Below are positions 15,268-19,654 of a stretch of DNA of 19,654 bases, piece by piece. How positions within the stretch are numbered: position 1 is the stretch's first letter; every line of letters begins with the position of its first letter. Source of the stretch: an uncultured Clostridium sp. (GTDB taxonomy: Bacteria > Bacillota > Clostridia > TANB77 > CAG-508); the NCBI GenBank assembly GCA_947057875.1, contig CAMSEX010000009.1, positions 1 through 19,654 of the forward strand, given 5' to 3'. A program made the translations under genes and the position numbers. Under the pieces are notes generated by a model that was given only the letters and a program-made list of their open reading frames with translations, was not told the DNA's origin and searched no databases.

Positions 15268-16007
15268 CGAAACCGCAGATTGAGTCAGAACAGATGAAGA
15301 GATTGGAAATTGTGTCAAGCCATTTAGAAAGAGGAATTGTTATTTATACAGCTTCTACGATGGAAGAACAAAGAGCAATTGCAGAATATATCAATCAGAT
15401 AGATGGAGAAGATTATGAAATAGTTGATTTTTCACAAAAAGAACAGAATCTAATGAATAATCCGTTAACGAGAAATGTAGGACCAAAGTTGATTATTTCA
15501 AATATGCAAGAAATAGGAGTAGCGCCATATTGCAAGCCAGATGAAAAAGCTACTGTAACGTTGCAAGATAAAATAGAATGGATGAATCGAATTAGAAAAG
15601 AAGATAGGGATAGAAATGAAGCAAGTGTTTTACAATCGATAAATCTGCGAAGAGATAGCTTTTTTAGAGAAAGAAAAGTTATCTGTGGAATGCATCCTAA
15701 TTTTTTGGAAAAAATGGAACATATGCCATATTATGATAGTATAGATGACTGGTTAGATTATGTAAGTTTGAAGATTAAATTTAATGAAGAGCCTGAGTTT
15801 ACACAGTGTTTGTCAATTACTAATTTTCAAGGAAAACATCAATTACAAGTACATGATAAGGTGTTTGTTTTTCAAAATAAGGTAGTTCGTTGGCCTGAAT
15901 TTGATGTTCATAGTAGATTAACAGATGAGGAATATGATGAGAAATTGCAACAACTTCCTGAAATACATTTTCCAAGCAAAGAAGAATACCAGCAAGAAAG
16001 AGAATAA
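15261..16007 (+). CDS. Uncharacterised protein, possibly a Walker-A-less relative of a STAND/AAA-type NTPase module
   Basis: A 248-residue soluble protein not assigned to a named family. The pattern LQSINLRRDSFF (124-135) followed by a beta strand VICGMHP (140-146), a helix, then a strand ending VSLKIKF (168-174) resembles a segment I recall from large NTPase signalling proteins, where 'LN..RD.L' is followed by a strand, 'P' and 'APDFWS...F.F'. No Walker A loop is visible near the N-terminus (RGIVIYTASTMEEQRA), so nucleotide binding is doubtful. The C-terminal 60 residues are acidic and aromatic (VVRWPEF, EIHFPSKEEY). The ATG lies inside the hydrolase gene (seven-base overlap) with only a weak GAAAGTGAG site, indicating coupled translation and possibly a shared role with the hydrolase. 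Confidence 0.7.
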   Translation: MLTKPQIESEQMKRLEIVSSHLERGIVIYTASTMEEQRAIAEYINQIDGEDYEIVDFSQKEQNLMNNPLTRNVGPKLIISNMQEIGVAPYCKPDEKATVTLQDKIEWMNRIRKEDRDRNEASVLQSINLRRDSFFRERKVICGMHPNFLEKMEHMPYYDSIDDWLDYVSLKIKFNEEPEFTQCLSITNFQGKHQLQVHDKVFVFQNKVVRWPEFDVHSRLTDEEYDEKLQQLPEIHFPSKEEYQQERE

Positions 16008-16038
16008 AAAAATCGGTAATTAATTTTACCGATTTTTT
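16007..16038. terminator. Bidirectional terminator between 15261-16007 and rpsI
   Basis: A perfect 13-base-pair stem (16007-16019 with 16026-16038; core ATCGGTAA/TTACCGAT) has a six-base TTAATT loop. The A's on the left and T's on the right make it a terminator in both directions, serving the convergent genes. Confidence 0.9.
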
Positions 16039-16051
16039 GTGAAATTTTTGA

Positions 16052-16453
16052 CTATCTCTTAGAGAATTGAGGAGCTTTTCTTGCTTTCTTCAATCCATAT
16101 TTCTTTCTTTCTTTCATACGAGGATCTCTTGTTAAGAAACCTGCATGCTTCAAATTTGCTCTAAATTCGCCATTCGCTTCAACTAATGCTCTTGCAATTC
16201 CGTGTCTTACAGCACCTGCTTGCCCTGTAAAGCCACCGCCAGTTACTGTACAAACCACATCAAATTTTCCAACTGAATTTGTGATTGCAAAAGGTTGATT
16301 AACAATTACTTTCAAAATTTCTGTTCCAAAATATTCACCTAAATCTTTTCCATTAACTGTAATTTTTCCAGTACCTTGCATTAATCTTACACGAGCAATC
16401 GATTTTTTTCTACGACCTGTTCCTAAAAACACATTATTATCTTTTTTTGCCAT
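16052..16453 (-). CDS. rpsI: 30S ribosomal protein S9 (uS9)
   Basis: A 133-residue S9 of the small ribosomal subunit, whose C-terminal tail reaches the P-site tRNA. GTGRRKKSIARVRL at the N-terminus, TGGGFTGQAGAVRHGIARAL in the middle, DPRMKERKKYGLKKARKAPQ and the invariant SKR end are all present. GGGAGG inside the last codons of rplM serves as its ribosome binding site, and only one base separates the two genes. Length slightly above the usual 130. Confidence 0.98.
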   Translation of the reverse strand: MAKKDNNVFLGTGRRKKSIARVRLMQGTGKITVNGKDLGEYFGTEILKVIVNQPFAITNSVGKFDVVCTVTGGGFTGQAGAVRHGIARALVEANGEFRANLKHAGFLTRDPRMKERKKYGLKKARKAPQFSKR

Positions 16454-16454
16454 T

Positions 16455-16892
16455 TTACTTTACCTCCCAAACTTCTGGTTTTTGAGCTATATTTTCGTGT
16501 TCGCTACCTACATAAACCCTCACATGAGTAGCTTGTTTTCTACCTAATTTTGTATGAGGTAACATTCCTTTGACAGCCATAAACATGACTCTTTCTGGCT
16601 TTGTATCCATCATAACTCTGGCAGTTGTTTCTTTCATTCCACCAATGTATCCAGAATGGTGTCTATAAATTTTTTGGTCTAATTTACGACCTGTAAACAT
16701 AGCATCTTTACAATTTATAATGATAACATAATCTCCACAATCAGCATTTGGTGTGAAAGTTGGTTTATGTTTTCCGCGTAGTAATTTAGCAGCTTCAGCA
16801 GCTGTTCTACCAAGAGGACGACCGCTAGCATCAATTACATACCATTTTTTTTCAATTTCGCCTTTTTTTGGGCTATAAGTAGTATTATTCAT
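16455..16892 (-). CDS. rplM: 50S ribosomal protein L13 (uL13)
   Basis: A 145-residue L13, an early assembly protein of the large subunit. WYVIDASGRPLGRTAAEAAKLLRGK, NADCGDYVIIIN and GMLPHTKLGRKQ are family signatures. The start is the ATG at 16892, 11 bases after GGAGGG. An in-frame TTG at 16916 would place that site inside the coding region and add eight unrelated residues. It is the first gene of the universal rplM-rpsI pair. Confidence 0.97.
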   Translation of the reverse strand: MNNTTYSPKKGEIEKKWYVIDASGRPLGRTAAEAAKLLRGKHKPTFTPNADCGDYVIIINCKDAMFTGRKLDQKIYRHHSGYIGGMKETTARVMMDTKPERVMFMAVKGMLPHTKLGRKQATHVRVYVGSEHENIAQKPEVWEVK

Positions 16893-17053
16893 GGTAATCA
16901 ATACCCTCCATTTCAAATATTTTTACTTTTATAGTATTTTAAGTTGCTAAGACAAAAAATGCTATAAATCTCATGATTTATGATATTTGCAGTTTCTTTT
17001 ATCAAAAGCTACCGGGGAGAAGCCTAAGTTAAAATAAACCTACCATAAATTGC
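16893..17053 (-). promoter_or_regulatory. Long 5' leader of rplM-rpsI, candidate autoregulatory RNA
   Basis: From the predicted RNA start (about 17053) to the ATG there are about 160 bases with no gene. On the minus strand ATAAATC and GATTTAT (16981-16975 and 16970-16964) form a seven-pair hairpin with an ATGA loop, followed by an internal loop and a T6 run (16959-16954), like an attenuator. L13 operons in some Firmicutes carry a leader thought to be bound by L13; I cannot match this one to that family by eye. Confidence 0.4.
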
Positions 17054-17059
17054 TTATTT

Positions 17060-17088
17060 ATTGTAATACAAAACCAAGCAAAAGTCAA
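17060..17088 (-). promoter_or_regulatory. Promoter of rplM-rpsI
   Basis: On the minus strand, TTGACT (17088-17083) and TACAAT (17065-17060) are spaced by 17 bases. The -35 lies in one arm of a ten-base inverted repeat whose other arm holds the -35 of the opposing promoter. Confidence 0.75.
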
Positions 17089-17106
17089 GCGATTTATACA
17101 AAAAAC

Positions 17107-17135
17107 TTGACTTTTTTGGAAAAATATGCTAGAAT
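17107..17135 (+). promoter_or_regulatory. Promoter of the 17229-17900 gene, divergent from rplM
   Basis: TTGACT (17107-17112) and TAGAAT (17130-17135) are spaced by 17 bases, with TGC before the -10 (extended -10). The leader would be about 87 bases and contains the palindrome at 17178-17195. Confidence 0.7.
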
Positions 17136-17177
17136 TAACATAAGAACATATTTATGTTTGAAGCAACTAGAAACCAC

Positions 17178-17195
17178 GTGTCCGACTTCGGACAC
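17178..17195. promoter_or_regulatory. Perfect palindrome in the leader of the 17229 gene
   Basis: GTGTCCGA and TCGGACAC form a perfect eight-base inverted repeat around CT, 19 bases before the AAGGAGG site (17215-17221). As RNA it gives a seven-pair hairpin with an ACTT loop; as DNA it could be an operator. No T-run follows, so it is not a terminator. It is far more GC-rich than its surroundings. Confidence 0.45.
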
Positions 17196-17228
17196 AACAC
17201 ACACATCATCTTACAAGGAGGAGAAAAG

Positions 17229-17900
17229 ATGAAAAAAATCAAAAAATTTATGGAACGGATTGACTGGACAGCTTTTGTAGGAAAGACTTTCTTGATAGCA
17301 GTTGCTATTATGGGGCTAATGTATGGCTCTATGTATAGCAGCGAAAGGCATGCAGAGATGCAGACAAAGGCTCAGGCAGAAGAACAGCGGGCAGAAGCAG
17401 AGGAAAAAGAGCGGAGATTTCTGAGGGTAGAAAATGCACGGCTTGAAAAAGAAAATGAACTGCTTTCTAAAGAGCCAGCAGAGCCTACTGCAAGGCGCAT
17501 GGAAGACACAGGTTTTATTCTTGTTGATAGCCAAAATGGTCTGTCTCAAGATGACATTGTGTCATACAGCATTGCAGAGAATGAACTAAGGCTGCATCGT
17601 GATATTTTTGCGGGCGAAATCAAAGGCGAGGAAGTTTTAACCACATTAGATAGTTACATTGAGTGGTTAGAAGGATTAAAGACTCGGCGTTTTGAGGATT
17701 TTTTACTGAGTGAACGTATTGATGATGAAATCGATATGGTTATTCAGGAAAAGGAACTTTTTGAAAAGGAAGGTGTGAAAACAGATTCGGTGCGTGCAAG
17801 TGTATGTGAAGCAACAAGTCTGTATTTTCAGGAATGTCGTAAAAATGGTGTTCCTTTTGCAGATGCAGCCTCCCAGGAGTTAGCTCCGGAATTGGGATAG
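17229..17900 (+). CDS. Membrane-anchored coiled-coil protein of unknown function
   Basis: A 223-residue protein, family not recognised. A short basic N-terminus (KKIKKFMERIDW) precedes one membrane helix at about residues 16-34. An Ala/Glu/Gln-rich coiled coil follows (about 38-75: heptads such as AEEQRAEAEEKERRFLRVEN). An acidic, helical C-terminal region contains two similar-looking helix pairs (about 110-215). No catalytic motif is seen. Start: the ATG at 17229, seven bases after AAGGAGG; an upstream in-frame ATG at 17154 would read through the leader palindrome. Arginine is often CGG, CGC or CGT and the GC content is visibly higher than in the surrounding genes, which favour AGA, suggesting horizontal origin. 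It has its own promoter and terminator. Confidence 0.78.
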   Translation: MKKIKKFMERIDWTAFVGKTFLIAVAIMGLMYGSMYSSERHAEMQTKAQAEEQRAEAEEKERRFLRVENARLEKENELLSKEPAEPTARRMEDTGFILVDSQNGLSQDDIVSYSIAENELRLHRDIFAGEIKGEEVLTTLDSYIEWLEGLKTRRFEDFLLSERIDDEIDMVIQEKELFEKEGVKTDSVRASVCEATSLYFQECRKNGVPFADAASQELAPELG

Positions 17901-17909
17901 AATGTGTGG

Positions 17910-17950
17910 AAAAGGACCAGAACCAAGGTAGTATGGGTTTTGGTCCTTTT
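17910..17950 (+). terminator. Intrinsic terminator after the 17229-17900 gene
   Basis: AAAAGGACCAGAACC (17910-17924) pairs with GGTTTTGGTCCTTTT (17936-17950) over 15 positions with one G-T wobble; the loop is 11 bases. The right arm ends in TTTT, and a further T-run comes at 17958-17963. Leading A's would also allow minus-strand action. Confidence 0.85.
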
Positions 17951-17972
17951 CGCGTACTTTTTTCATGTCAAC

Positions 17973-18001
17973 TTGACTTTAGAATAAAAACATGATATAT
18001 A
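17973..18001 (+). promoter_or_regulatory. Promoter of the 18064-18771 gene
   Basis: TTGACT (17973-17978) and TATATA (17996-18001) are spaced by 17 bases, with TGA just before the -10. The leader of about 55 bases ends with AGGAG eight bases before the ATG. Confidence 0.6.
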
Positions 18002-18063
18002 TTTTATGTTTATTATAGTAATATTAATTAGTATCCAGATAATAATTTAAAGGAGAAGAAAAC

Positions 18064-18771
18064 ATGAAAAAAGTACAACGGTTTCAGAAGGACATTATGG
18101 CAGCAGCCACATATTACGAGGTATTAGATTATGTAGCAGATTATGTGCAAGTTTTTTTGCAAGAAATGCTGACTGAAAAAATCAAGATTCCGGTATCAGC
18201 AGATAAAATATTGCAAGAGTTAGAAATACCAGTTGAATGTTCATCATGGGAGATGTCTTTAGCTATGTTACAGTTTAGTCAGGGTAAACCATATATTTAT
18301 ATGAAAGATAAATTTGGAGAGCATTCTGATTTAGCGAATTGGTTAAAAGTCAAATGTCTTGCAGGATATATTCTTGATAGTGATGTTCATCATGTAACAG
18401 ATAGAATGAGGAACATTACAAGTGGTTTTGAGGAGTTTCTTTTGGAATTTCCAAGAAGTAACGGAATATTGGCTAATGTGATAGCTTATGAAATAATGTT
18501 ACCTTGGAAACAGGCGATTGCTTTTTTATTAGAAAAGGATTTTTGTAATAAAGTGAGTGATTTGTGGAGACAGAAAGGTATCCTTGCTATTGGGGAAGCA
18601 ATATCTATGGATTATCCAAATTCTCAGAAAATATTTGCTTATTATCACTTTATACAAACCATAGAGGCGAAGTACTTCCTTAAAACAATAGAGAAAAGTC
18701 AGTATGAAGAAATCCAAAAGAAATTAATGAAGGTAAATGAAGTGATGTATGAGCATCGTATTATTTTGTAA
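18064..18771 (+). CDS. Uncharacterised protein, probable ImmA/IrrE-like fold without zinc ligands
   Basis: A 235-residue soluble protein. Its layout follows ImmA/IrrE (COG2856) peptidases, which cleave phage-type repressors: an N-terminal 'P.SADKILQELEIPVE' segment (43-58), then GKPYIYMKD (74-82), then LKVKCLAGYIL (94-104) exactly where the zinc site is expected, and finally ILANVIAYEIMLPWKQ (135-150), the counterpart of the 'AN.FA.ELLMP' helix. In true members the second block reads 'AHELGHYLL'; here both histidines and the glutamate are replaced (K97, C98, G101), and the third ligand before 'AN' is also missing. If the match is right, it is a non-catalytic relative. The C-terminal 80 residues are helical. 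The assignment is inference from pattern only. AGGAG lies eight bases before the ATG. Confidence 0.6.
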   Translation: MKKVQRFQKDIMAAATYYEVLDYVADYVQVFLQEMLTEKIKIPVSADKILQELEIPVECSSWEMSLAMLQFSQGKPYIYMKDKFGEHSDLANWLKVKCLAGYILDSDVHHVTDRMRNITSGFEEFLLEFPRSNGILANVIAYEIMLPWKQAIAFLLEKDFCNKVSDLWRQKGILAIGEAISMDYPNSQKIFAYYHFIQTIEAKYFLKTIEKSQYEEIQKKLMKVNEVMYEHRIIL

Positions 18772-18777
18772 TAAAAC

Positions 18778-18806
18778 TTGCTAAAAATTTATTTTTGTGT
18801 TATCAT
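18778..18806 (+). promoter_or_regulatory. Putative promoter of the 18886-19071 gene
   Basis: TTGCTA (18778-18783) and TATCAT (18801-18806) are spaced by 17 bases, with TGT directly before the -10 (extended form). The leader would be about 73 bases and carries two inverted repeats. Confidence 0.5.
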
Positions 18807-18813
18807 ACTCATG

Positions 18814-18860
18814 AAATACATTGGTATTTTTTTGAAAAAATGACCAGAACTATTTGGTCA
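18814..18860 (+). repeat. Two inverted repeats in the leader of the 18886 gene
   Basis: AAATAC (18814-18819) and GTATTT (18824-18829) form a small hairpin followed by T's to 18832, a weak terminator or attenuator. TGACCA (18841-18846) and TGGTCA (18855-18860) form a second repeat around eight bases. The second shares GACCAGAAC and TTTGGTC with the terminator at 17910-17950. Confidence 0.4.
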
Positions 18861-18885
18861 AATACACAGAAAGTGAGAAAGAGGA

Positions 18886-19071
18886 ATGAGACGGAAAGAG
18901 AAATTAGAAATTAGTTTTTTACAGCTAATGTTGATTGCAAGCATATTTGCAATAGGTGCATTTTTTTATGGGCACAATTGTGGAATGCAGCAATCAGAAC
19001 AAAAATATCAGCAAGAAAAGGAGGCTGATGAAAAATTGATTTCTGAGCTCATGCAAGATTTGTATGAGTAG
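18886..19071 (+). CDS. Small single-pass membrane protein of unknown function
   Basis: A 61-residue protein with a basic N-terminus (RRKEKLE), one hydrophobic helix at about residues 10-28, and a charged coiled-coil-like tail (QQSEQKYQQEKEADEKLISE). AAAGAGGA lies ahead of the ATG, and the gene has a plausible promoter and a clear terminator, which supports it as real despite its size. Its plan, basic start then membrane helix then Gln/Glu/Lys coiled coil, is a short version of that of the 17229-17900 protein. No family recognised. Confidence 0.68.
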   Translation: MRRKEKLEISFLQLMLIASIFAIGAFFYGHNCGMQQSEQKYQQEKEADEKLISELMQDLYE

Positions 19072-19079
19072 TGTATAGG

Positions 19080-19115
19080 GAAGAGGCTTACGTCAGGTAT
19101 GGCGTAAGTCTTTTC
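19080..19115 (+). terminator. Intrinsic terminator after the small membrane protein gene
   Basis: Arms 19080-19092 and 19103-19115 pair over 13 positions with two G-T wobbles (core CTTACG/CGTAAG). The loop is ten bases, and a T4 run begins within the right arm. Confidence 0.8.
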
Positions 19116-19155
19116 TTATGCGAAAATAAAAATTGTAAAATTTGAAATTTAGGTA

Positions 19156-19184
19156 TTGACATATTTTAAATGTTGGTTTATAAT
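19156..19184 (+). promoter_or_regulatory. Full-consensus promoter of the tRNA pair
   Basis: A perfect TTGACA (19156-19161), a 17-base spacer and a perfect TATAAT (19179-19184), about 21 bases before the first tRNA. Typical of strong stable-RNA promoters. Confidence 0.9.
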
Positions 19185-19205
19185 AGATTTTGCGTTAAGG
19201 TAATT

Positions 19206-19282
19206 GCACCATTAGCTCAGCTGGTCAGAGCAACCGGCTCATAACCGGTGGGTCCAAGGTTCGAATCCTTGATGGTGCACCA
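19206..19282 (+). tRNA. tRNA-Met (anticodon CAT)
   Basis: A complete 77-base tRNA with encoded CCA. The acceptor stem GCACCAT/ATGGTGC is perfect; the D arm is GCTC/GAGC. The anticodon stem ACCGG/CCGGT holds the loop CTCATAA; the T arm is CAAGG-TTCGAAT-CCTTG. The paired first position (G-C) rules out an initiator tRNA. A CAT anticodon can also be tRNA-Ile2 after lysidine modification; the sequence alone does not decide, and elongator Met is the default. Confidence 0.95.
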
Positions 19283-19294
19283 AAAAATAAACAT

Positions 19295-19380
19295 GGGTAG
19301 GTGGTCGAGTGGTTAATGGCACCAGACTGTAAATCTGGCGACGAGAGTCTACGTTGGTTCGAATCCAACCCTGCCCACCA
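19295..19380 (+). tRNA. tRNA-Tyr (anticodon GTA)
   Basis: A complete 86-base class II tRNA with encoded CCA. The acceptor stem GGGTAGG/CCTGCCC has one G-T pair. The anticodon stem CCAGA/TCTGG holds the loop CTGTAAA. The long variable arm (CGACGAGAGTCTACG) and T arm TTGG-TTCGAAT-CCAA fit tRNA-Tyr. It lies 12 bases after tRNA-Met and shares its promoter. Confidence 0.97.
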
Positions 19381-19390
19381 TATGAAAATA

Positions 19391-19420
19391 GCGAGTTTCA
19401 AAATATTGAAGCTCGTTTTT
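19391..19420 (+). terminator. Terminator of the tRNA operon
   Basis: GCGAGTTTCAA (19391-19401) pairs with TTGAAGCTCGT (19406-19416) with two G-T wobbles around an AATA loop. A T5 run follows to 19420. Confidence 0.88.
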
Positions 19421-19427
19421 GATTTTA

Positions 19428-19457
19428 TAAAAAATGACTAACTTGTCCAAGTTAGTC
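19428..19457 (-). terminator. Terminator of the minus-strand gene at the right end
   Basis: GACTAACTT (19436-19444) and AAGTTAGTC (19449-19457) form a perfect nine-pair stem with a GTCC loop. Reading on the minus strand, the hairpin is followed by a T-run (A's at 19429-19434). It sits 12 bases after the stop codon of the gene at 19470. Confidence 0.8.
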
Positions 19458-19469
19458 GAAAAAATTTAA

Positions 19470-19620
19470 TTACATTAGTTTCAAAAAACGTCCTATCATG
19501 CCAATAATACTTCCTAAAATAATGGACATGATTGTCATTGCTAGGGGACTTTTTTTATCTTCTTTAGCAACTAAAATAATGACTGGAATTGCCATAAGAA
19601 TAGAAACAATTCCACCTCTT
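19470..19620 (-). CDS. C-terminal fragment of a membrane protein
   Basis: A minus-strand frame, open from the last genomic base (19620) to a TAA at 19470-19472, encodes 49 residues with two hydrophobic stretches (SILMAIPVIILVA and MTIMSIILGSIIGMIG) split by a charged KEDKKSP turn, and a basic end (RFLKLM). A terminator directly downstream supports a real gene. The 5' part is cut off, the sequence beyond being adapter, so the start and family cannot be given. An internal Met is possible as the start of a very small protein. Confidence 0.6.
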
Positions 19621-19654
19621 AGATCGGAAGAGCACACGTCTGAACTCCAGTCAC
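19621..19654. other. Illumina TruSeq adapter contamination
   Basis: The last 34 bases begin AGATCGGAAGAGCACACGTC and match the standard Illumina TruSeq read-1 3' adapter to the final base. This is library sequence, not genome, and should be trimmed. The true genomic end of the window is about 19620. Confidence 0.98.

Noticed and set aside
17080..17117. The AAAAGTCAAG/CTTGACTTTT repeat as a terminator, since a T-run follows.
   Set aside because: No plus-strand gene lies upstream that it could end, and the arms coincide exactly with two well-spaced opposing -35 boxes, which explains it better.
17050..17232. A 60-codon plus-strand frame across the rplM upstream region.
   Set aside because: It spans both divergent promoters and the leader palindrome, has no ribosome binding site, and runs out of frame into the real gene at 17229.
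19206..19380. A tRNA-linked integration site bounding the accessory block.
   Set aside because: The block lies upstream of the tRNA promoter, whereas elements normally use the tRNA 3' end. No repeated tRNA 3' sequence and no integrase are seen in the window.
1..19620. CRISPR arrays, insertion sequences or phage genes.
   Set aside because: I found no regularly spaced direct repeats, no transposase or integrase motifs and no phage structural genes on either strand.

Overview
The window is AT-rich DNA, almost certainly from an anaerobic, low-GC Firmicute of the class Clostridia, probably an uncultured gut lineage. Four things point there: a Clostridia-type nuclease gene (addB); a PyrK-type, NAD-linked dihydroorotate dehydrogenase pair; the Asp23/AmaP/DUF2273/nusB cluster; and strong AGGAGG ribosome binding sites with A/T-rich third codon positions. 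The sequence looks like a draft contig. It opens inside addB, and its last 34 bases (19621-19654) are an Illumina library adapter rather than genome.

Layout. (1) Positions 3-6960 form a plus-strand run of housekeeping genes: DNA repair (addB fragment, pgeF, family-4 uracil-DNA glycosylase); an envelope stress trio (Asp23-like, AmaP-like, DUF2273) with its own promoter; nusB; xseA; a membrane-anchored unknown; xseB; and a divergent PAP2 protein. An AT-rich hairpin follows. (2) Positions 7070-10452 hold fhs (one-carbon metabolism), then a putative amidoligase overlapping a small partner gene of unknown function, closed by a strong terminator. (3) Positions 10472-12300 hold pyrK and pyrD. As read, pyrD is broken near its start by two single-C insertions, each directly before GGA. 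(4) Positions 12328-16038: a minus-strand membrane sensor with a dead GGDEF and an intact EAL domain, divergent from a two-gene unit (RBBP9-like hydrolase plus an uncharacterised protein). (5) Positions 16052-17088: minus-strand rplM-rpsI with a leader of about 160 nt. (6) Positions 17107-19115: three consecutive single-gene units (each with its own promoter; clear terminators after the first and third). They encode two membrane-anchored coiled-coil proteins and a protein that looks like an ImmA/IrrE metallopeptidase without its zinc ligands. The first has codon use unlike its neighbours, so this looks like accessory DNA inserted between ribosomal protein genes and tRNAs. (7) Positions 19156-19420: tRNA-Met(CAT) and tRNA-Tyr(GTA) behind a consensus promoter, then the C-terminal end of a minus-strand membrane protein, then adapter.

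Most of the window is ordinary core genome. The parts most worth a second look are the amidoligase and partner pair (8800-10417), the accessory block (17107-19115), the uncharacterised gene at 15261-16007, and the damaged pyrD.
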